DNA from: CAZPQV01 sp964588705
GTDB taxonomy: Bacteria > Bacteroidota > Bacteroidia > Flavobacteriales > Weeksellaceae
NCBI GenBank assembly: GCA_964588705.1
Contig: CAZPQV010000034.1
Span: 1 to 22,383, forward strand
Reading direction: 5' to 3'
DNA length: 22,383 bases
Shown here: in pieces, positions 14,301 through 22,383 of the stretch
Position numbering within the stretch: position 1 is the stretch's first letter
Layout: every line of letters begins with the position of its first letter
Program-made: the position numbers and the translations under genes
The notes under the pieces: generated by a model
The model's input: only the letters and a program-made list of their open reading frames with translations
What the model was told of the DNA's origin: nothing
The model's database searches: none

Positions 14301-16751
14301 ATGAATTACACAACCAAACAACTTGCTGAAATTACCAAATCGAAACTGTTTGGAGATGGAGAAATTTTGGTGAAAAACATTGCTTTCGACAGCAGAAATA
14401 TCTACTCAACATCGGGTACTGCATTTCTTGCCATTAATACTGGAAAGAACTCCGGGGAAAAATATATTGCATCCACAATTGAAAAAGGAATTAAAATTAT
14501 TATTTCTGAACATAAAACTGCTGATATTGAAGACATCACATGGATTATTACTGAAAATTCAGTGGGATTTCTCCAAAAATTGGCAAAATATCATCTTGAA
14601 CAGTGTCCAAACCTGCAAACCATTGGAATTACCGGAAGTAATGGAAAAACGGTTGTAAAAGAATGGCTCAATCAGAGTCTTTGGAATGATTATAAAACGG
14701 TGAAAAGTCCGAAAAGTTTCAATTCTCAGATTGGTTTGCCGATTTCTTTACTTCAGATCAATCAAAACCACCAAATCGGAATTTTTGAGGTTGGAATTTC
14801 CAAACCTTCAGAAATGCAGAAACTTGAATATATTTTCAGTCCGAAAATTGGGGTTCTCACGCATATCGGTTCTGCACATATCGCCAATTTTGTAGATGAA
14901 AAGCAGTTGATAGATGAAAAAATTACACTGTTTGAAAATTCCGAAACTATCATATTCAATGGGGATAACGATGTTGTTTATCAATCAATAAAACAAAAAT
15001 ACTCAGATAAAAATCTAGTTTCTTTTGGTTTTAAGGACCATAATGATGTGAAAATTATCAATAACTGGAAGGATAGAAACGAACAGATTTCGGTCCGATA
15101 TTTTGATGAGGAAACATTTTCTTTTCCCGCAAATCAGAGAGATGAAGCAACGCTCAGTAACGCACTCTGTGTAATTGCGGTTCTGAAATACTTTGGTTTT
15201 GAAAATGAGAAAATCATCGAAAAACTAAATACTTTAAAATCTGTGGAAATGCGTCTGGAAAGCGTAAATGGTGTTAGAAACAATCTGATTATCAATGACT
15301 CTTATAATCTGGATCTTGATTCTTTAACAATTGCTTTTCAGTTTATCAACGAATACAATAAGGATAAAAAAGTTCTGGTTCTAACAGATTTCATTGAAGG
15401 AAAAAATACTTCCGAGTTTTATGGAGAAGTTGCAAGATTAACCAACGAACAGAAGTTTGATAAACTCTTTCTGATTGGCAAAGAAATTACAAGATTTCAG
15501 AATCTCTTCAATCCTGAAACTCATACTTTCAATAACACTCATCAACTGATTGATAGTATTGAACTTAACCAAATTGAAAATTCTTTAATTCTACTAAAAG
15601 GTGCAAGAAAATTTGAGATTGAACAGGTAAAAAATCACCTTGAACTTCAGAAGCACGATACCGTTCTTGAAGTAAATCTTAATGCAATTCTTCACAACAT
15701 CAACGTTCATAAAAGTCTGTTGAAACCGGAAACCAAAATGATGGCAATGGTAAAGGCATTTTCCTATGGTTTGGGAGGATATGAAATTGCAGAATTTTTA
15801 CAACATCATCATATTGATTATCTTGGAGTTGCATATGCAGACGAAGGTGTGGATTTGCGTAAAAACGGAATCACCACACCAATTATGGTAATGAATCCGG
15901 AGCAGCACAGTTATAAGAGCATTATTGAATATAATCTTGAGCCGGAAATTTACAGTTTCCGCGTTTTGGAACTTTTCTTCGAGCAGTTGAAAAATTCAGG
16001 ATATGATGGTGATTATCCTATCCATATAAAGATTGAAACCGGAATGCATCGTCTTGGTTTTAAGGAAAATGAAATCACTAATCTTACGCAAAAGTTGAAA
16101 TCCATAAATGTGAAGGTAAAATCTGTATTCAGCCATCTTTCTACTTCCGATATCCCGGAAGAACGAGATTATGCTTTGGAACAAATTAAAACTTTCGACA
16201 GAATCACAACGCAATTTATTTCAGGCTTAAAATATCAGCCAATCCGACATATTCTGAATTCCTCGGGAATTACTAATTTTGCTGATTATCAATTCGATAT
16301 GGTAAGAATTGGGATTGGAATGGTGGGGATTACGTCAAATGCAGAAATTAGACCGCTCCTTCAGAATGCAGTGAGCTTCAAAACTGTTGTTTCACAAATT
16401 TCCGATGTTAAAAAAGGCGAAAGTGTTGGTTACAGCAGAAGATTTATTGCAGAAGAGGATACAAAAATTGCAACAATTCCCGTTGGTTATGCAGACGGTA
16501 TTCCGAGACTGATAGGTAATCGCGTAGGAAATGTTGGTATTCAAAAACAACTGGTTCCGATCGTGGGGAATGTTTGTATGGATATGATGATGCTGAATAT
16601 TGGCGAAATGAACGTAAAAGAGGGTGAAGAAGTTATTATTTTTAATTCAAATCCTACATTAGAAGAATTTGCAGAATATTGTAAAACAATACCTTACGAA
16701 GTATTAACTTCAATTTCACGCCGTGTGAAAAGAATATATATTAAGAACTAA
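14301..16751 (+). CDS. murF/alr: Bifunctional MurF ligase / alanine racemase
   Basis: An 816-residue fusion joining two steps of peptidoglycan precursor synthesis. The N-terminal half (1-about 445) is UDP-MurNAc-tripeptide:D-Ala-D-Ala ligase, with GITGSNGKT at 109-117 (ATP loop, K116), HIGSAHIANF in the central domain and NDSYNLDLDS before the C-terminal domain. The second half (about 450-816) is a PLP-dependent alanine racemase. There VKAFSYGLGGYEIA carries the Schiff-base lysine K485, and VGYSRRF carries the second catalytic tyrosine Y711, followed by IPVGYADGIPR. Both active sites look intact. Such fusions are known in Bacteroidota. The racemase makes the D-Ala that, after Ddl, becomes the dipeptide the ligase uses. 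The next gene begins directly after its stop codon. Confidence 0.95.
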   Translation: MNYTTKQLAEITKSKLFGDGEILVKNIAFDSRNIYSTSGTAFLAINTGKNSGEKYIASTIEKGIKIIISEHKTADIEDITWIITENSVGFLQKLAKYHLEQCPNLQTIGITGSNGKTVVKEWLNQSLWNDYKTVKSPKSFNSQIGLPISLLQINQNHQIGIFEVGISKPSEMQKLEYIFSPKIGVLTHIGSAHIANFVDEKQLIDEKITLFENSETIIFNGDNDVVYQSIKQKYSDKNLVSFGFKDHNDVKIINNWKDRNEQISVRYFDEETFSFPANQRDEATLSNALCVIAVLKYFGFENEKIIEKLNTLKSVEMRLESVNGVRNNLIINDSYNLDLDSLTIAFQFINEYNKDKKVLVLTDFIEGKNTSEFYGEVARLTNEQKFDKLFLIGKEITRFQNLFNPETHTFNNTHQLIDSIELNQIENSLILLKGARKFEIEQVKNHLELQKHDTVLEVNLNAILHNINVHKSLLKPETKMMAMVKAFSYGLGGYEIAEFLQHHHIDYLGVAYADEGVDLRKNGITTPIMVMNPEQHSYKSIIEYNLEPEIYSFRVLELFFEQLKNSGYDGDYPIHIKIETGMHRLGFKENEITNLTQKLKSINVKVKSVFSHLSTSDIPEERDYALEQIKTFDRITTQFISGLKYQPIRHILNSSGITNFADYQFDMVRIGIGMVGITSNAEIRPLLQNAVSFKTVVSQISDVKKGESVGYSRRFIAEEDTKIATIPVGYADGIPRLIGNRVGNVGIQKQLVPIVGNVCMDMMMLNIGEMNVKEGEEVIIFNSNPTLEEFAEYCKTIPYEVLTSISRRVKRIYIKN

Positions 16752-18917
16752 ATGAAAAAATTTCTTCAGATATTTTTCATCATTTTTCTCATATTTCCTT
16801 TAAAATCTCAGGTAAAGGAAGGCTTAGTTATTCCTTCAAATCCAAAAATTGGACTTTCATTATCCGGTGGTGGCGCCAAAGGTTTTGCACACATTGGCGT
16901 TCTTAAGGTTCTGGATTCTCTCGGTGTTAAAGTGGATTATGTTTCCGGTACCAGCATGGGTGCCATTGTTGGTGGGCTCTACGCTTCCGGTTATACAGCT
17001 AAAGACATCGAGAAAATCGTTATGGAAACGGATTTCTACACACTGATTGCCAACGAAAAAACACGTCAGGAAACTACTTTCTTCAATAAATCGGTAGATA
17101 AATATCTGCTTACCGTTCCGATAAAAGACGGTAAAATAAACGTACTTCCTAAAGCAATTTCTACAGGACAGAAGAATATTTACATGCTCAAAGAGCTTTT
17201 CAAAAACGTATCAAACGTTGATGATTTCTCTAAATTACCCATTCCTTTCATGTGTATTGCTACCAATTTGGAAAGCGGAAAGATGGAAATTTTTGAGAAA
17301 GGAGATCTGGTAAGTTCAATCATGGCGAGTTCTGCTTTTCCGTCGTTGATGGATCCGGTGAAAATTGGAGACAGCCTGTATATTGATGGCGCTATGACGG
17401 TAAATTATCCTTCCAAACCATTGAAAGACAAAGGAATGGATATCGTTATTGGTGTTGATCTAAGTCAGGGGCTGGCAATGAAAGAGGATCTGAATTCCTT
17501 GATTGCAATTCTCAATCAGGTTATTGATTTCGGCATACAAAAAGAAACCAAAAACCAATATAAATATACGGATATCAACATTCATCCCGATTTATCCGGG
17601 ATGACGGCTACAAGCTACAGCGATAAGGAAAAGATATTGGTTTCCGGACATCAGGAAGCGAAAAAATATGTTAATGTATTGGATCAACTGCCAAAGCGTA
17701 ATATTCAGGTTCTCAGAGCTCCAATCAATTCTATTTTCTCTAATGTTTATAAAATTGACAGTCTTGTTGTGTTGAATAATCACATTTTTAACAAAAGTTA
17801 TATACAGGGGAAAATGGGAATAAAACTGCCATCAACCCAAACTTATGGCAGTATCAATAAAAAAATAGATAAGCTTTACGCTACCAATAACTATTATCTT
17901 ATCAATTATGATATCATCACCGCTCAGGATAAAAATATTTTACAACTCAATGTCACTGAGGATGATACACGGTTTTTCTTAAAATTCGGTCTTCATTATG
18001 ATGAAATTTTCAAAACCGGTTTATTAGTAAACGCTACTGCAAAAAGACTCTTATTCCGAAATTCAACCATTTCTCTCGATTTTGTGGTTGGTGATAAACC
18101 ACGATATTACTTCAATTATTTTATTGACAACGGCTATATTCCGGGATTTGGTGTGTATGCTTCAGGTATGAATTTCGACCTGAAAGATGCGTATTCAAAC
18201 ATTTATGAAAATTGGAAATGGTTCAGAAACGATGTATTTATACAGTCGGTTTGGCGCGATAAATATGCTATTGGAGGAGGTATCAGCCATGATTATTACG
18301 AGAGAAAAATCACAGCAACTACTGCTACTAATAACAAAAACTTTATCAATCCTTATATTTTCATTAAAAGTGATTCCCAAAACGATAAAAACTTTCCTAC
18401 AAAAGGGTTTTATCTCAATGCTGAAGGAAAGCTCATCGATATTCTATCGGATGATTCGCAGGAAAAACCACTGCAGGCAAAAGCAGATTTAAGAATCAGT
18501 TTTCCTATCAATGCCTGGTACTCAAACAGAATTACCGTATTTGCAGGTTTTACAATTGGTGAAAATCTTAGTCCTTTCTATAATTACAGAATTGGCGGTA
18601 TCTTTATGCAGAATCTTGGCAACTTTGTTAGATTTCCTGGTTATGAATTTGGACAGGTGAGCGACCGAAATATTATCGAGACCAGCAATCATTTTCAGTT
18701 TAAAGTTCATAAAAATTTCTATGTAATTCCGCATATCAGTGTTGCAACAGTGTTTGATAATATTGAGGTTGATGATGTTTTCAGTATAAAACACTCTTCT
18801 GCCGGAATCACCGGAGGATACAAATCCCCTTTTGGACAGATAAAACTTAATTACAGTAAAGCATTCAACAAAGAAAACACAGGGATTATTTCGGTAATTC
18901 TTGGCCATTGGTTCTAA
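16752..18917 (+). CDS. Patatin-like lipase with outer-membrane barrel (PlpD-like)
   Basis: A 721-residue exported protein. A signal peptide (KK at 2-3, hydrophobic to about 17, cleavage near residue 20) precedes a patatin phospholipase domain. The domain has the oxyanion loop SGGGAKGFAHIGVL (38-51), the nucleophile elbow GTSMG with S68, and the second catalytic residue D212 in IDGAM. A POTRA-like segment (about 320-400) and a BamA/TamA-type 16-strand beta-barrel (about 400-721) follow, ending in the terminal aromatic GHWF that suits outer-membrane assembly. Layout and length match the type Vd autotransporters PlpD of Pseudomonas and FplA of Fusobacterium, where the patatin part is on or released from the cell surface. 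It abuts murF/alr with no gap. The lipid substrate is unknown. Confidence 0.9.
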   Translation: MKKFLQIFFIIFLIFPLKSQVKEGLVIPSNPKIGLSLSGGGAKGFAHIGVLKVLDSLGVKVDYVSGTSMGAIVGGLYASGYTAKDIEKIVMETDFYTLIANEKTRQETTFFNKSVDKYLLTVPIKDGKINVLPKAISTGQKNIYMLKELFKNVSNVDDFSKLPIPFMCIATNLESGKMEIFEKGDLVSSIMASSAFPSLMDPVKIGDSLYIDGAMTVNYPSKPLKDKGMDIVIGVDLSQGLAMKEDLNSLIAILNQVIDFGIQKETKNQYKYTDINIHPDLSGMTATSYSDKEKILVSGHQEAKKYVNVLDQLPKRNIQVLRAPINSIFSNVYKIDSLVVLNNHIFNKSYIQGKMGIKLPSTQTYGSINKKIDKLYATNNYYLINYDIITAQDKNILQLNVTEDDTRFFLKFGLHYDEIFKTGLLVNATAKRLLFRNSTISLDFVVGDKPRYYFNYFIDNGYIPGFGVYASGMNFDLKDAYSNIYENWKWFRNDVFIQSVWRDKYAIGGGISHDYYERKITATTATNNKNFINPYIFIKSDSQNDKNFPTKGFYLNAEGKLIDILSDDSQEKPLQAKADLRISFPINAWYSNRITVFAGFTIGENLSPFYNYRIGGIFMQNLGNFVRFPGYEFGQVSDRNIIETSNHFQFKVHKNFYVIPHISVATVFDNIEVDDVFSIKHSSAGITGGYKSPFGQIKLNYSKAFNKENTGIISVILGHWF

Positions 18918-18918
18918 A

Positions 18919-19326
18919 ATGATACAGTTCTTTTTCGAAAATATAGACGAAATTTTCATCCATCCAAACACGGAACATTGGATCAAGAATATTATTAATT
19001 CTGAACAGAAAAAGGTCGGCGAAATCACCTATATTCTCTGTGATGATGCGTATTTGCTGAAGGTCAACCAAGATTATTTGCAACACGATTATTATACAGA
19101 TATCATCACTTTCGATTATGTAAAAGGTAAAACCATCAGTGGTGACATTTTTGTATCTTTGCAGCGCATTTCGGAAAACGCTTCATTACTGTCCAAAAAT
19201 TTCGAAGACGAATTTCGCAGGGTTTTGGCCCACGGTATTCTTCATCTTTGCGGATATAAAGACAAAACTGAAGAAGAAATTTCCGTAATGCGAAGCAAAG
19301 AAGATTTCTATTTATCTGTTTTTTAG
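18919..19326 (+). CDS. ybeY: Endoribonuclease / rRNA maturation factor YbeY
   Basis: A 135-residue YbeY-family metalloprotein involved in 16S rRNA 3'-end maturation and ribosome quality control. The fold is marked by DDAYLLKVNQDYLQHDYYTD and DIITFDY near the middle, and the metal motif HGILHLCGYKDK. The first two His ligands are present. The third His of the usual HGxLHLxGyDH motif is replaced in YKDK, where the Asp may take its place; I believe this is common in Bacteroidota. The ATG at 18919 is one base after the patatin stop. A TTG start at 18901 inside the patatin gene is unlikely. It is the last gene of the tdk cluster, before a 164-base gap. Confidence 0.92.
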   Translation: MIQFFFENIDEIFIHPNTEHWIKNIINSEQKKVGEITYILCDDAYLLKVNQDYLQHDYYTDIITFDYVKGKTISGDIFVSLQRISENASLLSKNFEDEFRRVLAHGILHLCGYKDKTEEEISVMRSKEDFYLSVF

Positions 19327-19331
19327 AAGCT

Positions 19332-19408
19332 TTTTCCCGCTCTACTCTGCAATCTTTTACTTTTCCTTATATGTAAGAAAAATAAAAGGATTTCCGCTGC
19401 GATCGGGG
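19332..19408. other. Structured intergenic element downstream of ybeY
   Basis: A long A/T-rich stem forms between 19351-19369 and 19374-19392 with a 4-base loop, one C-A mismatch and two single-base bulges. Outside it, CCCG at 19336-19339 can pair with CGGG at 19404-19407, giving a larger closed structure. Only a short T-run follows, so it may end transcription weakly or not at all. I recall similar CCCGCT...ATCGGGGCTA elements recurring between genes in flavobacterial genomes. With the parS site, this accounts for most of the 19327-19490 gap. Confidence 0.6.
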
Positions 19409-19441
19409 CTACGAAGGATCAGTTATTGAATTTTCTCAAAA

Positions 19442-19457
19442 TGTTTCACGTGAAACA
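19442..19457. promoter_or_regulatory. parS: parS centromere site 1 (ParB-binding)
   Basis: TGTTTCACGTGAAACA is a perfect match to the conserved bacterial parS site bound by ParB/Spo0J, which loads ParB for chromosome segregation and condensin recruitment. The palindrome extends to 20 bp (19440-19459). It lies 33 bases upstream of the mnmG start codon, inside the probable leader. Twenty-four bases (19436-19459) are identical to those around site 2. Confidence 0.93.
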
Positions 19458-19490
19458 TTACTAATTTTATTCATTATTTATCAGAAACAT

Positions 19491-21353
19491 ATGATTAGTG
19501 AAATATATGATGTTATCGTTGTAGGCGGTGGTCACGCCGGTTGTGAAGCTGCTGCTGCAGCTGCCAATTTAGGTTCGAAAACTCTATTGGTAACGATGAA
19601 TATGCAAACCATCGGGCAAATGAGCTGCAATCCAGCAATGGGAGGAATTGCAAAAGGCCAGATTGTCCGCGAAATAGATGCTTTAGGTGGTTACTCAGGG
19701 ATTATTGCGGATAAATCTGCAATACAGTTTAAGATGCTTAATCTGTCTAAAGGTCCTGCAATGTGGTCTCCAAGAACACAAAACGACAGAATGCTGTTTG
19801 CAGAGGAGTGGAGAATAGCGCTGGAAAACACACCAAATCTTGATTTCTTCCAGGATATGGTGAAAACACTTATAATTAAAGATAACCGTGTTGCCGGTGT
19901 TGTTACATCACTTGGAATTCAGATCAAAGCAAAATCTGTAGTTCTTACAAACGGAACATTTTTAAATGGTTTAATTCACGTGGGAGACAAACAGTTAGGT
20001 GGTGGAAGAATGGGTGAACCGCGTGCATTTGGCATCACGGAACAGCTTGTATCACTGGGTTTTGACGCCGGACGAATGAAAACAGGTACTCCTCCAAGAG
20101 TGGACGGAAGAACTTTGGACTATTCCAAAATGGAAGAACAAAAAGGCGATGAAAACCCAGGAAAATTCTCCTATTTGGATACTCCAAAACTACAAAATCA
20201 ACTAAGCTGTCACATCACATACACCAACGAAACCGTTCACGAAATTCTGCGTGAAGGATTCGACAGAAGTCCAATGTTCAACGGTACTATACAGAGTTTG
20301 GGACCAAGATATTGCCCGAGTATCGAAGATAAAATCAATCGTTTTGCAGAAAGAACAAGACATCAATTATTTGTAGAGCCTGAAGGTTGGAGAACCATTG
20401 AAATTTATGTCAATGGATTTAGCTCTTCACTTCCCGAAGAAGTGCAAATCAAGGCAATGCATCAAATCCCGGGGTTTGAAAAAGCGAAAGTTTTCAGACC
20501 AGGTTACGCTATTGAATACGACTACTTCCCTCCTACCCAATTGAATCATACCCTTGAAACAAAACTGATTGAAAACCTCTATTTTGCAGGTCAAATAAAC
20601 GGGACAACCGGATATGAAGAAGCTGCCGGACAGGGATTAATAGCAGGCATAAATGCACATAATAAAGTTCATGGTAAAGAGGAATTTATTCTAAACCGTG
20701 ATGAAGCATATATAGGTGTTCTCATAGATGATTTAATTACGAAAGGAACCGAAGAGCCGTACAGAATGTTCACTTCTAGAGCTGAATACCGACTTCTTTT
20801 AAGGCAGGATAATGCAGACATCAGACTTACTGAAAAATCATATAATATTGGCTTAGCCAAAGAAGACCGTTTAAGAAAAGTAGAAGAGAAAATAAATAAA
20901 TCAAAAGAATTGGAGGACTTTTTAAGAGAGACTTCTCTTAAACCAGGAATCATCAATCCGGTATTGGAAACCATTGAGTCCTCCCCTGTTGATCAGGCAT
21001 ACAGAGCATCTCAAATTCTTACACGTCCAAATATGACCTTAGAAAAACTGGATGAAATTGATTTTATCAAAGAAGTTTCAGAAAAATACGAAGATGAAGT
21101 TCGCGAGCAGGCAGAAATTAACATCAAATACAAAGGATATATTGATAAAGAAAGAGAAAATGTAGCAAAACTTCACAGGATGGAAAATATCAAAATACCG
21201 GAAGATTTCGATTTTTCAAAGATTGCTTCATTATCTGCTGAAGCAAAAACTAAGATGATGTCGGTAAAACCAAAAACTATTGCGCAGGCATCAAGAATCA
21301 GTGGTGTCTCCCCTGCCGATATCAATGTATTATTAATTTATTTAGGAAGATAA
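19491..21353 (+). CDS. mnmG: tRNA uridine-5-carboxymethylaminomethyl modification enzyme MnmG
   Basis: A 620-residue FAD enzyme (GidA). With MnmE it installs the carboxymethylaminomethyl group on U34 of certain tRNAs, using methylene-THF, glycine and NADH. The dinucleotide-binding motif VVGGGHAGCEAA is at 10-21. SCNPAMGGIAKGQIVREIDA, GGGRMGEPRA and KTGTPPRVDGRT are signature blocks, as is FAGQINGTTGYEEAAGQGLI. The C-terminal helical domain, which binds tRNA and MnmE, ends with RISGVSPADINVLLIYLG. Full length, no anomalies. In many bacteria the gene lies near the replication origin. Here it is bracketed by two parS sites, which supports that position. Confidence 0.97.
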   Translation: MISEIYDVIVVGGGHAGCEAAAAAANLGSKTLLVTMNMQTIGQMSCNPAMGGIAKGQIVREIDALGGYSGIIADKSAIQFKMLNLSKGPAMWSPRTQNDRMLFAEEWRIALENTPNLDFFQDMVKTLIIKDNRVAGVVTSLGIQIKAKSVVLTNGTFLNGLIHVGDKQLGGGRMGEPRAFGITEQLVSLGFDAGRMKTGTPPRVDGRTLDYSKMEEQKGDENPGKFSYLDTPKLQNQLSCHITYTNETVHEILREGFDRSPMFNGTIQSLGPRYCPSIEDKINRFAERTRHQLFVEPEGWRTIEIYVNGFSSSLPEEVQIKAMHQIPGFEKAKVFRPGYAIEYDYFPPTQLNHTLETKLIENLYFAGQINGTTGYEEAAGQGLIAGINAHNKVHGKEEFILNRDEAYIGVLIDDLITKGTEEPYRMFTSRAEYRLLLRQDNADIRLTEKSYNIGLAKEDRLRKVEEKINKSKELEDFLRETSLKPGIINPVLETIESSPVDQAYRASQILTRPNMTLEKLDEIDFIKEVSEKYEDEVREQAEINIKYKGYIDKERENVAKLHRMENIKIPEDFDFSKIASLSAEAKTKMMSVKPKTIAQASRISGVSPADINVLLIYLGR

Positions 21354-21361
21354 TATCAAAA

Positions 21362-21377
21362 TGTTTCACGTGAAACA
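21362..21377. promoter_or_regulatory. parS: parS centromere site 2 (ParB-binding)
   Basis: A second perfect TGTTTCACGTGAAACA, eight bases after the mnmG stop codon and 23 bases before the methyltransferase ATG. The palindrome again reaches 20 bp (21360-21379), and 24 bases (21356-21379) are identical to site 1. The distance between equivalent bases of the two sites is exactly 1920. Confidence 0.93.
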
Positions 21378-21400
21378 TTGATGCAAATTCGATATTTTTA

Positions 21401-22219
21401 ATGGAAGTTAAAGATCACTTTCTGACACAGGAAAAATTTAGTTTAGTTGAAACTAACATTCCCGGTATATTAAAAACAAATCCAATTCCTCCGAATATTG
21501 AAAAATATTATGAGAGTAAAGATTATATTTCTCATCATCAGGACAGCGGAAGCTTGAAAGAAAAAGTTTACAAATTTGCTCAGTCTTTTAATCTTAACTA
21601 TAAAAGAAATATCGTTGCAAAAGAAACATTCCGCAATGCAAAAATTTTAGATTACGGTTGTGGTGCAGGAGAATTTATAAAATATATTGAAGAAGATTTT
21701 CAGACTTTAGGTTTCGAACCAAATCATTCTGCAAGAACTGCAGCACAAAAAAAAGTTAACAAAACCAAAATTATCTCTGATATTTCTGAAGTAGAAAATA
21801 ACAGTTTAGATGTTATAACGCTCTGGCATGTATTCGAACATATTGATAATCAGGAATATATATTAAATACCTTTTATAATAAACTGAATATCAATGGTTT
21901 ACTAATCATTGCTGTTCCAAACCATACTTCTTATGATGCTAAAAATTATAAAGAATTTTGGGCGGCTTACGATGTTCCCCGACACATTTTTCATTTCTCA
22001 AAATCAGGAATGGAAAAATTATTCAACTCCGAAAAATGGAAACTCAAAAAAATTAAACCCCTCCTACTCGATTCGTTCTATATTTCAATATTAAGTGAAA
22101 AATACAGAAAAAATCCATTTTCGTGGATTAAAGGTGGGATTATCGGAGCAATTTCTAATTTTAAAGCATCAAAAACCGGCGAATTTTCGAGTTTGATATA
22201 TATTATCGAAAAAAAATAG
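21401..22219 (+). CDS. Class I SAM-dependent methyltransferase
   Basis: A 272-residue methyltransferase of the Methyltransf_23 type with a Rossmann-like fold. Motif I LDYGCGAGEF is at 83-92 and binds SAM, followed by an acidic strand end in LGFEPN (103-108). SLDVITLWHVFEHIDNQ (135-151) is the motif IV region, and GLLIIAVPNH the motif VI strand. The N-terminal 60 residues (NIPGILKTNPIPPNIEKYYE) and the later YDVPRHIFHFS are features of a Bacteroidota group whose substrate is unknown to me; small molecules, lipids or glycans are all possible. It follows mnmG after 47 bases containing parS site 2, so it may be co-transcribed with mnmG. Confidence 0.85.
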   Translation: MEVKDHFLTQEKFSLVETNIPGILKTNPIPPNIEKYYESKDYISHHQDSGSLKEKVYKFAQSFNLNYKRNIVAKETFRNAKILDYGCGAGEFIKYIEEDFQTLGFEPNHSARTAAQKKVNKTKIISDISEVENNSLDVITLWHVFEHIDNQEYILNTFYNKLNINGLLIIAVPNHTSYDAKNYKEFWAAYDVPRHIFHFSKSGMEKLFNSEKWKLKKIKPLLLDSFYISILSEKYRKNPFSWIKGGIIGAISNFKASKTGEFSSLIYIIEKK

Positions 22220-22337
22220 AAAATTGATTTTAAGGGTATTTCTGAAGGTCAATTTTTAACTGTTTTTTCCAATTTTTTCTTTTAAAACTTTTTTAGAAAA
22301 AATCGCAGATAAAATTATATTGTCATTAACCAATCAA

Positions 22338-22369
22338 AAAAATGTCAGAAGAAATCTTCTGACATTTTT
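22338..22369. terminator. Bidirectional terminator hairpin
   Basis: A perfect 15-base inverted repeat (22338-22352 with 22355-22369) around two bases. It has A-runs at the left end and T-runs at the right, the shape of an intrinsic terminator that works in both directions. It lies 118 bases after the methyltransferase stop. The stretch 22220-22337 holds no gene; a weak 7-base inverted repeat (22221-22227 with 22249-22255) is the only other structure seen there. Confidence 0.8.
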
Positions 22370-22383
22370 AATATAACTAAAAT

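Noticed and set aside
13705..14313. 202-residue open frame on the minus strand opposite tdk
   Set aside because: It is an antisense shadow of a well-conserved thymidine kinase gene and shows no recognisable protein features.
18901..18918. Upstream TTG start for ybeY
   Set aside because: It would overlap the conserved C-terminal end of the patatin barrel; the ATG at 18919 gives the normal YbeY N-terminus and a one-base gap.
19975..19982. Further parS-like CACGTG word inside mnmG (and another at 6009-6014)
   Set aside because: Only the TTCACGTG core (or just CACGTG) matches; the outer positions needed for ParB binding differ.
22221..22255. Seven-base A/T-rich inverted repeat after the methyltransferase as its terminator
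   Set aside because: The arms are short and all but A/T, with a loop of about 21 bases; it is not distinguishable from chance in this composition.

Overview
The window looks like chromosome from a member of the Bacteroidota, most likely a flavobacterium of the Chryseobacterium/Kaistella type (Weeksellaceae). The evidence is a MurF-alanine racemase fusion, candidate promoters of the TAnnTTTG type, few Shine-Dalgarno sequences, a thymidine kinase and a YbeY with metal-site changes I associate with this phylum, and repeat-rich intergenic stretches. I assign the taxon from gene features, not from a marker-gene search.

Left part, plus strand (1-9003). The 3' end of a molybdopterin formate dehydrogenase alpha subunit is followed by an overlapping two-gene unit: a MutT-like Nudix hydrolase and a 1046-residue PLD-nuclease/SF2-helicase/DUF3427 protein. 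This pair is the best candidate in the window for a defence or damage-response system. Next come a DUF4256 protein, a stand-alone HD protein that keeps the residues of (p)ppGpp hydrolases, and a Crp/Fnr regulator. A roughly 420-base gene-free stretch full of hairpin-forming repeats separates these from an SMR exporter (Gdx/SugE-like), a TSUP permease and GMP reductase.

Middle part, minus strand (9015-13637). Read in the direction of transcription: a Glu-rich protein of unknown function, a diverged MurC-like ligase, the 16S rRNA methyltransferase RsmI, the fatty-acid synthesis reductase FabG, and an MTA/SAH-nucleosidase-like enzyme. Strong inverted repeats bound the nucleosidase gene on both sides.

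Right part, plus strand (13699-22383). tdk, murF/alr, a patatin with an outer-membrane barrel, and ybeY form a tight cluster with gaps of 17, 0 and 1 bases. A structured intergenic element follows. mnmG (gidA) is then flanked on both sides by identical perfect 16-bp parS sites (TGTTTCACGTGAAACA), which suggests that the window lies in the origin-proximal ParB-loading domain. A SAM methyltransferase gene and a long terminator-like hairpin close the window.

Most genes are housekeeping: peptidoglycan precursors, nucleotide salvage, rRNA/tRNA modification and fatty-acid synthesis. The unusual signals are the parS pair around mnmG, the Nudix-helicase pair, the alarmone-hydrolase-like gene beside a Crp regulator, the MurC paralogue with altered motifs, and the repeat cluster. 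No tRNA, rRNA, CRISPR array or transposase was seen.
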